DNA of 64,000 bases from positions 62,001 to 126,000 of the forward strand of contig CAJUAO010000001.1 in assembly GCA_910584685.1 (NCBI GenBank). Reading direction: 5' to 3'. The DNA comes from an uncultured Lachnospiraceae bacterium. GTDB taxonomy: Bacteria; Bacillota; Clostridia; Lachnospirales; Lachnospiraceae. Numbering within the stretch: the first letter of the stretch is position 1; the number at the start of each line of letters is the position of its first letter. The notes under the pieces were generated by a model that searched no databases, was not told the DNA's origin, and was given only the letters and a program-made list of their open reading frames with translations. This document shows positions 25,637 through 34,906 of the stretch, one piece after another. The translations under genes were made by a program, and so were the position numbers.

Positions 25637-25673
25637 GCACTAAAAACATAAAGCTATGCGGAGATGAGGAAAA

Positions 25674-26978
25674 ATGAACATAAAAGAAAAAACTGATTCT
25701 ATATACAAGGACTTAAATATATCAAATGAAGTCCTAAGCTTTTGCAACGGTATCATAAACGATATACAGCCCCGCTTTACACACATTGACAATATTGCAG
25801 AGTATAACCAGATGAAGGTTATAAAGGCTATGCAGAAAAACAAGGTAAGTGAAATGCATTTTGAGCAGGCCTGCGGCTACGGATATACTGATGTAGGCAG
25901 AGATACCTTAGAGGCTGTTTACGCAGATGTATTTCATACGGAGGACGCCCTTGTAAGACCACAGATTACCTGCGGCACCCATGCTCTTACCATAGCCCTG
26001 TCAGGAAATTTAAGACCGGGCGACGAGATGATATATATATCAGGAAAGCCTTATGATACCTTAGAGGAGGTTATAGGCATAAGACCGTCGGCAGGCTCTC
26101 TTGCAGAGTATGGCGTAGCCTACGGACAGGTGAATTTAAAGGAGGACGGCAGCTTTGATTATGAGGGCATAAAAAAGGCCATATCGGATAAAACAAAGCT
26201 TGTGGCAATACAAAGGTCAAAGGGCTACGCCACAAGACCTACGCTTTCCGTGGCGCAGATAGGAGAGGCGGTAAGGTTTGTAAAATCTATAAGAAATGGC
26301 ATAATAGTAATGGTAGATAACTGCTACGGAGAATTTGTTGACATAATTGAGCCGTCAGACCTTGGGGCAGACATGGTTGCGGGCTCTCTGATAAAAAACC
26401 CCGGAGGAGGTCTGGCGCCCATAGGAGGATATATTGCAGGAACAAAAAAATGTGTCGAAAATGCAGCATACCGCCTTACAACGCCGGGACTTGGCAAGGA
26501 GGTTGGCGCATCCCTTGGGGTAAACAAAAGCTTTTTTCAAGGCCTTTTTCTTGCGCCGACGGTTACGGCAGGAGCCCTAAAGGGAGCCGTATTTGCAGCG
26601 AATGTATATGAAAGGCTTGGCTTTAAGGTAGTTCCGGACAGCAAAGAGGAAAGGCATGACATTATACAGGCGGTAGAGCTTGGAACTCCTTTGGGAGTAA
26701 TAGAATTTTGCAAGGGAATACAGGCAGCCGCGCCGGTGGACAGCCATGTTGAGCCGGAGCCATGGGCGATGCCGGGATATGATTCCGACGTGATTATGGC
26801 GGCGGGGGCATTTGTATCAGGGGCGTCAATAGAGCTCAGCGCAGACGCGCCCATAAGACCTCCCTACGCGGTATACTTTCAGGGAGGACTGACATGGTAT
26901 CATGCAAAACTCGGCATTATGAAATCTTTGCAAAAATTAGTAGACGCAGGCATTGTAAAAACAGGAAATTTATGTTAA
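25674..26978 (+). CDS. Methionine gamma-lyase family PLP-dependent protein (YnbB-like)
   Basis: The protein has 434 aa and belongs to the family often labelled methionine gamma-lyase or aluminium resistance protein (PF06838-like). Fold-type I PLP features are visible: QITCGTHALTIALSG for the phosphate region, MVDNCYGEFVD with the Asp that contacts the PLP nitrogen, and GSLIKNPGGGLAP with the Schiff-base Lys. The true substrate is not established. It starts after the miaA terminator with RBS GGAGATGAGG and is followed by radC. Confidence 0.88.
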   Translation: MNIKEKTDSIYKDLNISNEVLSFCNGIINDIQPRFTHIDNIAEYNQMKVIKAMQKNKVSEMHFEQACGYGYTDVGRDTLEAVYADVFHTEDALVRPQITCGTHALTIALSGNLRPGDEMIYISGKPYDTLEEVIGIRPSAGSLAEYGVAYGQVNLKEDGSFDYEGIKKAISDKTKLVAIQRSKGYATRPTLSVAQIGEAVRFVKSIRNGIIVMVDNCYGEFVDIIEPSDLGADMVAGSLIKNPGGGLAPIGGYIAGTKKCVENAAYRLTTPGLGKEVGASLGVNKSFFQGLFLAPTVTAGALKGAVFAANVYERLGFKVVPDSKEERHDIIQAVELGTPLGVIEFCKGIQAAAPVDSHVEPEPWAMPGYDSDVIMAAGAFVSGASIELSADAPIRPPYAVYFQGGLTWYHAKLGIMKSLQKLVDAGIVKTGNLC

Positions 26979-27029
26979 TATTGAATATGTATGACCGCCA
27001 GACTACGAAAACCTATTAGGAGGTTATAC

Positions 27030-27782
27030 ATGAAAAATTGTAACAGTAATACCAATCCATATGGCAGTCAGGCCGGAGATACTGCTGAAATAAAAAGCAG
27101 ACAGATTAAGGACCTGCCCTCAGACCAGCGTCCCTATGAGAAATGTGAGTTGCTTGGCCCTGAAATGTTAGCGGACGCAGAGCTTCTGGCAGTTATTATA
27201 AGAACAGGATACGAGGGCAAGCATTCCGTTGAGCTGGCAGGAGACATATTAAAGCTTTGCGGCGGCGACGGACTTACGGGAATATGTAAGCTTGACGTAA
27301 GGGAGCTTATGTGCATAAAAGGAATAGGCAAGGTAAAGGCAATACAGCTAAAGTGCATATGCGAGCTTACAAAAAGAATATCAAAGGGCAGCCATGGAAA
27401 AAAACACATATTTAACAATCCCGGATATATAGCTGAATATTTTATGGAGGAATGCCGCCATAAGGTAAAAGAGGAGCTTAAGGTAATAATGCTTAATTCC
27501 AAATCAGCGTATTTAGGCGATATAAATGTGTCTGTTGGTACTGTTAATTCATCAAATGCGTCGGCACGGGAGATTTTTTTGGAGGCGTTAAAATACAAGG
27601 CGGTATATATTATACTGCTCCATAACCATCCAAGCGGAGATGCGGCTCCCAGCAGACAGGATATTGAAACTACAAAGATTATAAAAGAAGCGGGAGATAT
27701 TATAGGCATAAGACTTATAGATCACATTATTATTGGGGACAATGAATATGTAAGCTTCAATGAAAGAGGAATTCTTTTTTGA
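27030..27782 (+). CDS. radC: RadC-family protein (JAB/MPN domain)
   Basis: The protein is 250 aa from the ATG at 27030, which has a perfect AGGAGG Shine-Dalgarno seven bases upstream. A start at 26991 would add 13 unconserved residues. The N-terminal half has the RadC helix-hairpin-helix (IKGIGKVKAIQLK). The C-terminal JAB domain carries the metal-binding HNHPSGDAAPSRQD and a preceding Glu (ASAREIFLEAL). The historical DNA-repair role is doubtful for the family. It is next to the mre operon, as in many Firmicutes. Confidence 0.95.
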   Translation: MKNCNSNTNPYGSQAGDTAEIKSRQIKDLPSDQRPYEKCELLGPEMLADAELLAVIIRTGYEGKHSVELAGDILKLCGGDGLTGICKLDVRELMCIKGIGKVKAIQLKCICELTKRISKGSHGKKHIFNNPGYIAEYFMEECRHKVKEELKVIMLNSKSAYLGDINVSVGTVNSSNASAREIFLEALKYKAVYIILLHNHPSGDAAPSRQDIETTKIIKEAGDIIGIRLIDHIIIGDNEYVSFNERGILF

Positions 27783-27820
27783 TTTGTAAAAACGAATTAA
27801 TTAAAATGGAGGAATAAATA

Positions 27821-28843
27821 ATGGCACAGCACATATATGGCGTTGATTTAGGTACAAGCAACATAAAGCTGTACAGTTCTGCCGGGGACAGTGTTTTAAA
27901 CGAGAAAAATATTATAGCAATAAAAAATAAAAAGGAGGTTTTCAGCTTTGGAAACTCAGCCTTTGAGATGTATCAAAAGGCGCCTGAAAATATAGAGGTA
28001 ACATTTCCCCTTAAATTTGGAGTTATTGCCGATATTCAGAATATGGAAATTCTGTTTAACTGCTTTTATAAAAAAATAAACAACAATAAAAACATTACAG
28101 GTGCTGATTTTTGCATAGCCGTACCTACAGACGTTACGGAGGTTGAAAAAAGGGCGTTTTACAATGTCATAATGGATACGAGGATAAAGCTTCACAGGAT
28201 TACGGTTGTGGAAAAGCCAATCGCCGACGCCGCAGGCGTTGGAATTGACGTAAACAGTCCAAACGGGCATCTTATTGTAAATATCGGTTATGACACAACA
28301 GAAATTTCAGTGATTTCACTTGGAGGAATAGTGTTAAGCAAGCTTATAAAAACAGGAGGAAATAAGCTTGACGACGCCATTTGCAATATTATCCGCAAAA
28401 AATATAATCTTATTATTGGAAACCGTTCTGCCGAGCAGGTAAAGATAGAGCTGGCAGACGCCATAAACGAAGACAGCGGCAAGACAACCATGACCTATGG
28501 AAGGAATATTGTGACAGGACTTCCTAATGCAAGGGAAATATCGGCAGGTCTTGTTCATGAGGCTATAAATGAAATTCTTCATCAGATTATAGAAAACATA
28601 AAGGTTATACTTGAGAGGACTCCTCCGGAGCTTTCGGCCGATATTATTTCAAGAGGCATATATCTTACGGGAGGCTCCTCAGAAATAAAAAATATAGATA
28701 AGCTTATAACAGCCGAAACGGGACTTAAGGTGAATACGGTAGATAAGCCTTCCGAGTCAATTATACGGGGCATATCAAAAATAGTTAAGGACCCTGAATT
28801 ATCAGGACTTATGTACGTTCCAAGAGAAAAGCAGTATGACTAG
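27821..28843 (+). CDS. mreB: MreB-like actin homologue
   Basis: The protein has 340 aa. The actin-fold phosphate loops are present: GVDLGTSNIKLY at the N-terminus, VNIGYDTTEISVISL in the middle, and YLTGGSSEIKNID near the C-terminus. The PTDVTEVEKRAF and VEKPIADAAGVG segments fit MreB. MreB filaments guide lateral peptidoglycan synthesis. The sequence is somewhat diverged from canonical MreB (for example SNIKLYSS in place of the usual ANTLVY), so an Mbl/MreBH-like paralogue is possible. It heads the mreBCD-PBP2 operon. Confidence 0.93.
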   Translation: MAQHIYGVDLGTSNIKLYSSAGDSVLNEKNIIAIKNKKEVFSFGNSAFEMYQKAPENIEVTFPLKFGVIADIQNMEILFNCFYKKINNNKNITGADFCIAVPTDVTEVEKRAFYNVIMDTRIKLHRITVVEKPIADAAGVGIDVNSPNGHLIVNIGYDTTEISVISLGGIVLSKLIKTGGNKLDDAICNIIRKKYNLIIGNRSAEQVKIELADAINEDSGKTTMTYGRNIVTGLPNAREISAGLVHEAINEILHQIIENIKVILERTPPELSADIISRGIYLTGGSSEIKNIDKLITAETGLKVNTVDKPSESIIRGISKIVKDPELSGLMYVPREKQYD

Positions 28844-28855
28844 GAGCTTTTATAA

Positions 28856-29707
28856 ATGAAAAGACGTAATAAAATATTAATTCCACCAAAGTATATATTA
28901 ATTTTTCTTACTATAGTCTGCTGCGGATTAATAATATTATCACTTGTAGATAATGAGGCTCTCCTGCCGGTAAAAAACGGCATGTCAAAGGTTATTACGC
29001 CTATTCACAAGGGGTTAAACCAGGTAGGCATGTGGTTTTCCGACAAGGCGGAGGCCTTAAAGGAAATTACCCGCTTAAATGAGGAAAATGACAGACTTAA
29101 GGCGGAGATTGACAGCTTAAAAACCGAAAGAAATTTTACGGCGAATATGAAATCAGAGCTTGACAGACTCCGTAAGCTTTATGAGCTTGACAGCCTTTAT
29201 GATGATTATCCAAAGGTTGCGGCAAGAGTAATACACTCAAATTCCAGCAACTGGTTTTCTGAATTTACCATAAATAAAGGAAAAAAGGATGGTATAGAGG
29301 TTGACATGAACGTTATCGCCGGCTCAGGGCTTGTTGGAAGGATTTCCTTTGTTGCAGACGACTACGCAAAGGTAACTACCATTATAAACGACGACCATAA
29401 CGTAAGCGCAAAATTTGCCGAGAGCTCGGAAAACTGTATTGTAAGCGGAGATTTAACCCTTAAGGAGAAAAACCTTATAAGAGTAAGCGGAATAAATATA
29501 GACGCAAACGTATCAGAGGGAGATAAGCTTATAACATCATATATAAGCGATAAGTATGTTCCAGGATTACTTATAGGATATATTTCCTCTGTGGAAAATG
29601 ACAGCAACAATATGACAAAGTCAGGCTATGTCACGCCTGTCGTTGATTTTTCAAGCATTGAGGAGGTGCTTGTAATAACCCAGCAGAAGGAAACGGGAGC
29701 AGAGTAA
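28856..29707 (+). CDS. mreC: Rod shape-determining protein MreC
   Basis: The protein has 283 aa. One transmembrane segment (about residues 12-32) is followed by a coiled coil (about 68-105, LNEENDRLKAEIDSLKTE) and the beta-barrel MreC domain (VIAGSGLVGRISFVADDYAKV, KYVPGLLIGYI). MreC links MreB filaments to the elongasome outside the membrane. It begins 12 bp after mreB and 10 bp before mreD. Confidence 0.95.
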   Translation: MKRRNKILIPPKYILIFLTIVCCGLIILSLVDNEALLPVKNGMSKVITPIHKGLNQVGMWFSDKAEALKEITRLNEENDRLKAEIDSLKTERNFTANMKSELDRLRKLYELDSLYDDYPKVAARVIHSNSSNWFSEFTINKGKKDGIEVDMNVIAGSGLVGRISFVADDYAKVTTIINDDHNVSAKFAESSENCIVSGDLTLKEKNLIRVSGINIDANVSEGDKLITSYISDKYVPGLLIGYISSVENDSNNMTKSGYVTPVVDFSSIEEVLVITQQKETGAE

Positions 29708-29717
29708 GAGGGATTAT

Positions 29718-30266
29718 ATGGCAAGAAAGATAACAATAGCTTTACTTATCATAATTTCATATATGCTGCAGACTACCTATAACAGTCAGATTGCCATTGG
29801 AAATATAACTCCAAACCTTTTGATTATTATTGTATGTGTATTCGCTCTTTTAAGAGGAAGAAAGGAAGGCTTAATAATAGGCTTCTTTGCCGGCATACTG
29901 CCTGATTTGTTTTACGGCTATGCTGATATTACAGGCTTTTACAGTCTTGTGTACATGTATCTTGGATATACTATAGGCTTTATCCATGAGATTATATATA
30001 CGGATGATATAATAATACCTGTTGCATTTACGGCAATTTGCGACCTTCTTAGTAATTTTGCCTATTATGTAATAGCCTTTGCACTCAGGAATAAGCTTCA
30101 GCTTAATGTATATTTTAAGGGAATCATGCTGCCGGAGCTTATATATACGGTATTTTTGACAGTCTTTTTATATAAGCTGTACAAGACAATAAACGATATG
30201 CTAGAGAGGCATGAAAGAAAGCAGGAGGCGAGATATGGTACTAGAGATATTGGAAATGTTCTTTAA
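29718..30266 (+). CDS. mreD: Rod shape-determining protein MreD
   Basis: The 182-aa protein has five to six hydrophobic segments and the family features TPNLLIIIVCVFALLRGRKEG and GFFAGILPDLFYG. It is part of the MreBCD elongation complex. Its 3' end overlaps the start of the PBP2 gene. Confidence 0.93.
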   Translation: MARKITIALLIIISYMLQTTYNSQIAIGNITPNLLIIIVCVFALLRGRKEGLIIGFFAGILPDLFYGYADITGFYSLVYMYLGYTIGFIHEIIYTDDIIIPVAFTAICDLLSNFAYYVIAFALRNKLQLNVYFKGIMLPELIYTVFLTVFLYKLYKTINDMLERHERKQEARYGTRDIGNVL

Positions 30267-33075
30267 TTTTATAAAATCAAGAGTATTTATAGCATTTATT
30301 CTTATAGCGGCTATGTTTGGCATCCTTATATACAGGGTATTTGAAATACAGATAGTCAACGCCGACGAATATATAGAAAAATATTCCCAGAAAACAGAAA
30401 AAACAAGATATTACAATACTACAAGAGGAAATATATACGATACAAACGGGAAGCTTCTGGCATACAACGTATCTGTATATTCAGTGGTTATAGAAGATAC
30501 TCTTGACAGCTCAATATACAAGAGCGACCGGATGAATCAAATTATAAACACTACAGTAAATATAATTGAAAAGAACGGAGACAGTATTGATACGGATTTT
30601 CCCATAGAATACGCAGACGGGAATATTATATGGTCCCAATCCATATCGGACAATACAAGGCTTAGGTTTTTAAAGGATATATATGGAACGGAAACTCTTG
30701 ATACAGAGGAAAAAAAGCTCTCTGAAACTACGGCGGAGGAAGCCTTTTCATATCTGACAGGTGAGGAAAAGTATGACGTGGATATGGAGCTTTACAGTAA
30801 AAGAGAAGCCTTTTACATTATTATGATACGATATAATTTATCCCTCAATGCATATCAAAAATATATTTCCACAACCATAGCTACAGACGTTTCGGAAAAA
30901 ACCACGGCAGCCATATATGAAAGCGCGGATATTATTCCGGGTGTAAACATTACCCAGACCACTAAAAGAATATATAATGACAGCTTTTATTTTGCCCATA
31001 TTATCGGCTATACGGGGAAAATATCTGATGAGCAGATGACTGAGCTTAACGGAAAAATAACGGATGAAAATAATAAATATGCGTTAAACGACATTGTGGG
31101 CAAGACAGGAGTGGAGGCTTCAATGGAGCTTGAGCTTAGCGGAAACAAAGGCTACGACAGGGTTATTGTCGATACCACCGGAAAGGTTTTGTCTGTAATT
31201 GACGAGAAGAAGGGCGTTGCAGGAAACGACGTATATCTTACCATAGACAGTGATTTACAGAAGGGAATTTATCATCTTATAGAGGAAAAGCTGTCAGGAA
31301 TACTTATAGAAAAAATAGTAAACAGAAGTCTTACCGAAAGCGATAAGACAAATTGGCTTATCCCCATAAAGGATGTGTATTTCCAAATAATAAATAACAA
31401 TATAGCAGATATAGAAAAATTTAATCTTGAAGGCGCCAGCGAAAATGAAAGAAGCATTTACGGTGTACTTTCCTCAAAAAAGGAAACCGTCCTTGCAGGT
31501 ATAAGAGCTGAGCTGTATAATAGTGAAGCCTTGCCCCTAGGCTCCTTATCTAAGGAATACAATGAATATTATACGTTTATATTTAATATACTGTCAGACA
31601 GCTCCTACAACATAAATCTGATACCTAAAAGCAGAATTGATACAAACGATGAAAAATATAAGGATTGGATGAGAGACAGCCTTTCCCTAAGAGAAATACT
31701 CCTTTATTCAATAGATATGAACTGGGTTGACACGTCAAAGCTTAACGTAAACTCAAGCTATATAGACAGAGAGTCTATATATAATTCTCTTGTTGAATAT
31801 ATTATGAATTATATAGGAGAGAATAAGGCCTTTGATAAACTTTTGTATAAGTATCTTATTGAATTGGGAACAATATCGGGAGGTCAGATATGCAGGCTTT
31901 TATATGACCAGGGTGTACTTGAATATGATGCTGTTACGTATTCAAGCCTTGCATCCGGAACAATGTCCCCTTATAATTTTATTATATCAAAAATACAGTC
32001 TCTTGAGCTTACGCCTGCAATGATTGCCCTTAAGCCCTGCTCTGCGACAATAACCGTTGTAGAAAGCGGCACAAGCAATGTTCTGGCTATGGTATCATAT
32101 CCAAGCTATGACAATAATTCCTTTTCAGGCTCAATAGATTATGATACATGGACTGCACTCAGCGAGGATTTGTCAAGTCCTTTGTTTGACAGGGCAACAA
32201 AAATGAGAACTGCCCCCGGCTCAACCTTTAAGCCGCTGGCAGCCATAGCAGGTCTTGAGACGGGAGTGATAGCGCCTTCGTCATATATCACCTGCAACGG
32301 ATTATTCAGCACCATTGAGCCTCCTCCAAAATGCTGGATATATCCCGGAAGGCATGGAGCCCTTGATGTTGTCGCAGGAATTAAAAATTCATGTAACGTA
32401 TTTTTTTACGAGGTAGGATACAGATTATCAACCTTAAGCGGCTCATATGATGAACAGGCAGGTCTTTCCCATTTAAAAAAATATGGACAAATGGTGGGAC
32501 TTGCAGAAACCTCAGGGGTAGAATTAGAGGAATATCCGCCTTTGTTTTCTACCGTTAATCCGGTGCCGTCATCAATAGGCCAGGGCTCCCACAGCTTTAC
32601 AAGCGTGCAGCTTGCAAGGTATGTAAATACCATAGCTTCAAAAGGAATGAATTATGAGCTGACTCTTATAAAGGATATAAAAAATATTAACGGAGACAGT
32701 GAAGCTCTGCCTGAAAAAAAAGCAACCCAGATAGAGGTTTCCCCTGTCACCATTGATTTGGTTCAAAGAGGTATGCTTGAGGCAGCAAAAACCTATGGAG
32801 GCATAAGAAATTTAAGCTATCAGGTAGGCGGAAAAACAGGAACGGCGCAGGAAAGCGCAAATTCTCCCGACCACGCGCTTATGATTGCCTTTGCACCCTA
32901 TGAAAATCCCGAAGTAAGCGTAAGCGTTATGCTCCAAAACGGATATTCATCATCATATGCTTCAGAGCTAATGGGTGATGTTTTGGAATATTATTTTGGA
33001 AATGTGACGCTTGAACAGATACTTAACGGAAATGCCGACGGTCCGGCGTCAATTACCGCCGAGCCGAATTTGTAA
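30235..33075 (+). CDS. mrdA: Penicillin-binding protein 2 (elongasome transpeptidase)
   Basis: About 946 aa from the ATG at 30235, which has AGGAGG six bases upstream, inside the end of mreD. One N-terminal membrane anchor is followed by the dimerisation domain (RGNIYDTNGKLLAYN, VGKTGVEASMELELSG) and the transpeptidase. The active-site motifs are present: STFK (SxxK) in APGSTFKPLAA, SCN (SxN), and KTGTAQ. About 230 residues (roughly 350-590) interrupt the beginning of the transpeptidase domain, between TIDSDLQKGIYHLIEEKL and CSATITVVESGTSNVLAMV. This makes the protein 250-300 aa longer than typical PBP2. Insertions of this kind are seen in Lachnospiraceae relatives. It is the last gene of the mre set, and minC follows. 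Confidence 0.95.
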   Translation: MVLEILEMFFNFIKSRVFIAFILIAAMFGILIYRVFEIQIVNADEYIEKYSQKTEKTRYYNTTRGNIYDTNGKLLAYNVSVYSVVIEDTLDSSIYKSDRMNQIINTTVNIIEKNGDSIDTDFPIEYADGNIIWSQSISDNTRLRFLKDIYGTETLDTEEKKLSETTAEEAFSYLTGEEKYDVDMELYSKREAFYIIMIRYNLSLNAYQKYISTTIATDVSEKTTAAIYESADIIPGVNITQTTKRIYNDSFYFAHIIGYTGKISDEQMTELNGKITDENNKYALNDIVGKTGVEASMELELSGNKGYDRVIVDTTGKVLSVIDEKKGVAGNDVYLTIDSDLQKGIYHLIEEKLSGILIEKIVNRSLTESDKTNWLIPIKDVYFQIINNNIADIEKFNLEGASENERSIYGVLSSKKETVLAGIRAELYNSEALPLGSLSKEYNEYYTFIFNILSDSSYNINLIPKSRIDTNDEKYKDWMRDSLSLREILLYSIDMNWVDTSKLNVNSSYIDRESIYNSLVEYIMNYIGENKAFDKLLYKYLIELGTISGGQICRLLYDQGVLEYDAVTYSSLASGTMSPYNFIISKIQSLELTPAMIALKPCSATITVVESGTSNVLAMVSYPSYDNNSFSGSIDYDTWTALSEDLSSPLFDRATKMRTAPGSTFKPLAAIAGLETGVIAPSSYITCNGLFSTIEPPPKCWIYPGRHGALDVVAGIKNSCNVFFYEVGYRLSTLSGSYDEQAGLSHLKKYGQMVGLAETSGVELEEYPPLFSTVNPVPSSIGQGSHSFTSVQLARYVNTIASKGMNYELTLIKDIKNINGDSEALPEKKATQIEVSPVTIDLVQRGMLEAAKTYGGIRNLSYQVGGKTGTAQESANSPDHALMIAFAPYENPEVSVSVMLQNGYSSSYASELMGDVLEYYFGNVTLEQILNGNADGPASITAEPNL

Positions 33076-33118
33076 TTTATAGGCAAGATTATATATAAAA
33101 AAAGAAAGGACCTTCAAG

Positions 33119-33787
33119 ATGAATAAAAATTCAGTAGTGCTAAAAGGAAATAAATATGGTATAGTGGTAGTGATAGCCGAAGATGCTGGATTTGAGGAGA
33201 TAAAAACCTCAATAATTGAAAAGTTTAAAGAGTCGGCAAAATTTTTTGGCAGGGAATCCATGGCTATAGCCTTTGAGGGAAAAAAGCTTTCAGACAGTCA
33301 GCAGGTAGAGCTTCTTACTATAGTAAATGAGATAACGGATTTGAATATAGTATGTATTATGGACAATGACAGAAAGCGGGAGGAACAGTTTAAAAAGACC
33401 GTTGAAGCAAAGCTTGAGGAGATGAATTCGGGAGTGGGGCAATTTTACAGAGGAACACTCAGGTCAGGTCAGGTGCTTGAAAGCGACAGCTCGGTTATTA
33501 TACTGGGCGACGTCAATCCCGGAGCCAAAATTATATCAGGAGGCAATATTGTTATACTTGGCTCCTTAAAAGGAAATGTCTATGCAGGTGCAAATGGCGA
33601 TGAAACCTCCTTTGTTGTTGCTTTGGAGATGAATCCTGTACAGATAAGAATTGGCGATACTATCGCAAGATGTTCAGATAAACCAAAGAAAACACAAAAG
33701 CCGGAGACAAAGATAGCATATGTAGACGGCGGAAGCATTTATATTGACCCTCTTAATAAAGAGGTAATAGGTGAATTAAATTTATAA
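33119..33787 (+). CDS. minC: Septum site-determining protein MinC
   Basis: The protein has 222 aa. It has an N-terminal alpha/beta domain and a C-terminal right-handed beta-helix (YRGTLRSGQVLESDSSVIIL, GDVNPGAKIISGGNIVILG, LKGNVYAG), which is the MinC_C signature. It inhibits FtsZ away from midcell, in complex with MinD. It heads minCDE with RBS GAAAGGA. Confidence 0.95.
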   Translation: MNKNSVVLKGNKYGIVVVIAEDAGFEEIKTSIIEKFKESAKFFGRESMAIAFEGKKLSDSQQVELLTIVNEITDLNIVCIMDNDRKREEQFKKTVEAKLEEMNSGVGQFYRGTLRSGQVLESDSSVIILGDVNPGAKIISGGNIVILGSLKGNVYAGANGDETSFVVALEMNPVQIRIGDTIARCSDKPKKTQKPETKIAYVDGGSIYIDPLNKEVIGELNL

Positions 33788-33809
33788 AACAAAGGAGTTT
33801 AAAAGTATT

Positions 33810-34601
33810 ATGAGTGAAGTTATTGTAATAACATCAGGAAAAGGCGGAGTTGGTAAGACCACAACCTCTGCAAACGTTGGAACAGGTCTTGCAAAGCTTG
33901 ATAAAAAGGTAGTATTAATTGACACGGATATAGGACTTAGAAACCTTGACGTGGTCATGGGGCTTGAAAACAGAATAGTCTACAATCTTGTGGATGTAGT
34001 TGAAGGAAACTGCAGACCTAAGCAGGCTATGATAAAGGACAAGAGATATAATAATCTGTATCTTCTTCCGTCGGCACAGACAAGAGATAAGACAAGCGTC
34101 ACGCCGGAGCAGATGGTTGCTTTGGTTGACGAGCTTAGGGAGGAATTTGACTACATAATTCTTGATTGTCCGGCAGGAATAGAGCAGGGCTTCAAGAATG
34201 CCATTGCAGGAGCAGACAGAGCTTTGGTTGTAACTACGCCGGAGGTATCGGCAATCCGTGATGCAGACAGAATAATCGGCCTGTTGGAGGCAAATTCCAT
34301 GAAGAAGGTTGACCTTATAGTAAACCGCATTCGCATGGATATGGTAAAGAAGGGTGATATGATGTCTATAGAGGATGTTGTGGATATTCTTGCAATCAAC
34401 TTAATAGGAGCAGTTCCTGATGATGAAAATATTGTTATTTCCACAAACCAGGGCGAGCCTCTTGCAGGCAATGATACATTGCCGGGACAGGCATATATGA
34501 ATATATGTAAGCGTATTATGGGGGAGGACGTTCCAATGCTGGACCTTGCAAAAAATAACGGATTTTTTGCAAAGATAGCCGGTCTGTTCAAGAAGAATTA
34601 A
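33810..34601 (+). CDS. minD: Septum site-determining ATPase MinD
   Basis: The protein has 263 aa. The deviant Walker A motif is GKGGVGKTT, followed by LIDTDIGLRNLDVVMGLE, Walker B YIILDCPAGIEQGF, and VTTPEVSAIRDADRIIGLLE. The C-terminal amphipathic helix (FFAKIAGLFKKN) is the membrane-targeting sequence. RBS AAAGGAG. Confidence 0.98.
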   Translation: MSEVIVITSGKGGVGKTTTSANVGTGLAKLDKKVVLIDTDIGLRNLDVVMGLENRIVYNLVDVVEGNCRPKQAMIKDKRYNNLYLLPSAQTRDKTSVTPEQMVALVDELREEFDYIILDCPAGIEQGFKNAIAGADRALVVTTPEVSAIRDADRIIGLLEANSMKKVDLIVNRIRMDMVKKGDMMSIEDVVDILAINLIGAVPDDENIVISTNQGEPLAGNDTLPGQAYMNICKRIMGEDVPMLDLAKNNGFFAKIAGLFKKN

Positions 34602-34621
34602 TAGAAAGGTGATTTATTCAT

Positions 34622-34894
34622 ATGAGTTTATTAGATATTTTTAAGAAGAAATCATCGGGAGACGTAGCTAAGGACAGACTAAAGCTTCTTTTAGTTTCGG
34701 ACAGGGCGAATTGTTCTCCTGAGATTATGGAGTTAATAAAGAATGATATAATAAATGTAATAGCAAAGTATATGGAAATTGACAGCGAGGGGCTGGACAT
34801 TCAGATTACCCAGACGGAGTCTGACGGTGAAAACGGAAATGTTCCGGCGCTTGTAGCAAATATTCCTATTAAAGAAGTAAAGCATAATTCATAA
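34622..34894 (+). CDS. minE: Cell division topological specificity factor MinE
   Basis: The 90-aa protein is MinE-like. It has an N-terminal MinD-binding/membrane segment (LLDIFKKKSSGDVAKDRLKL), then LLVSDRANCSPEIMELIKND and the beta-strand region VIAKYMEIDSEGLDI. It drives MinD oscillation. A full MinCDE set in a Gram-positive spore-former is typical of Clostridia rather than Bacillus. Confidence 0.95.
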   Translation: MSLLDIFKKKSSGDVAKDRLKLLLVSDRANCSPEIMELIKNDIINVIAKYMEIDSEGLDIQITQTESDGENGNVPALVANIPIKEVKHNS

Positions 34895-34906
34895 GCGGGA
34901 GATATT

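Noticed and set aside
30235..33075. A frameshift or fusion explaining the long PBP2
   Set aside because: The frame is continuous, all three active-site motifs are present, and the extra length is an internal insertion.
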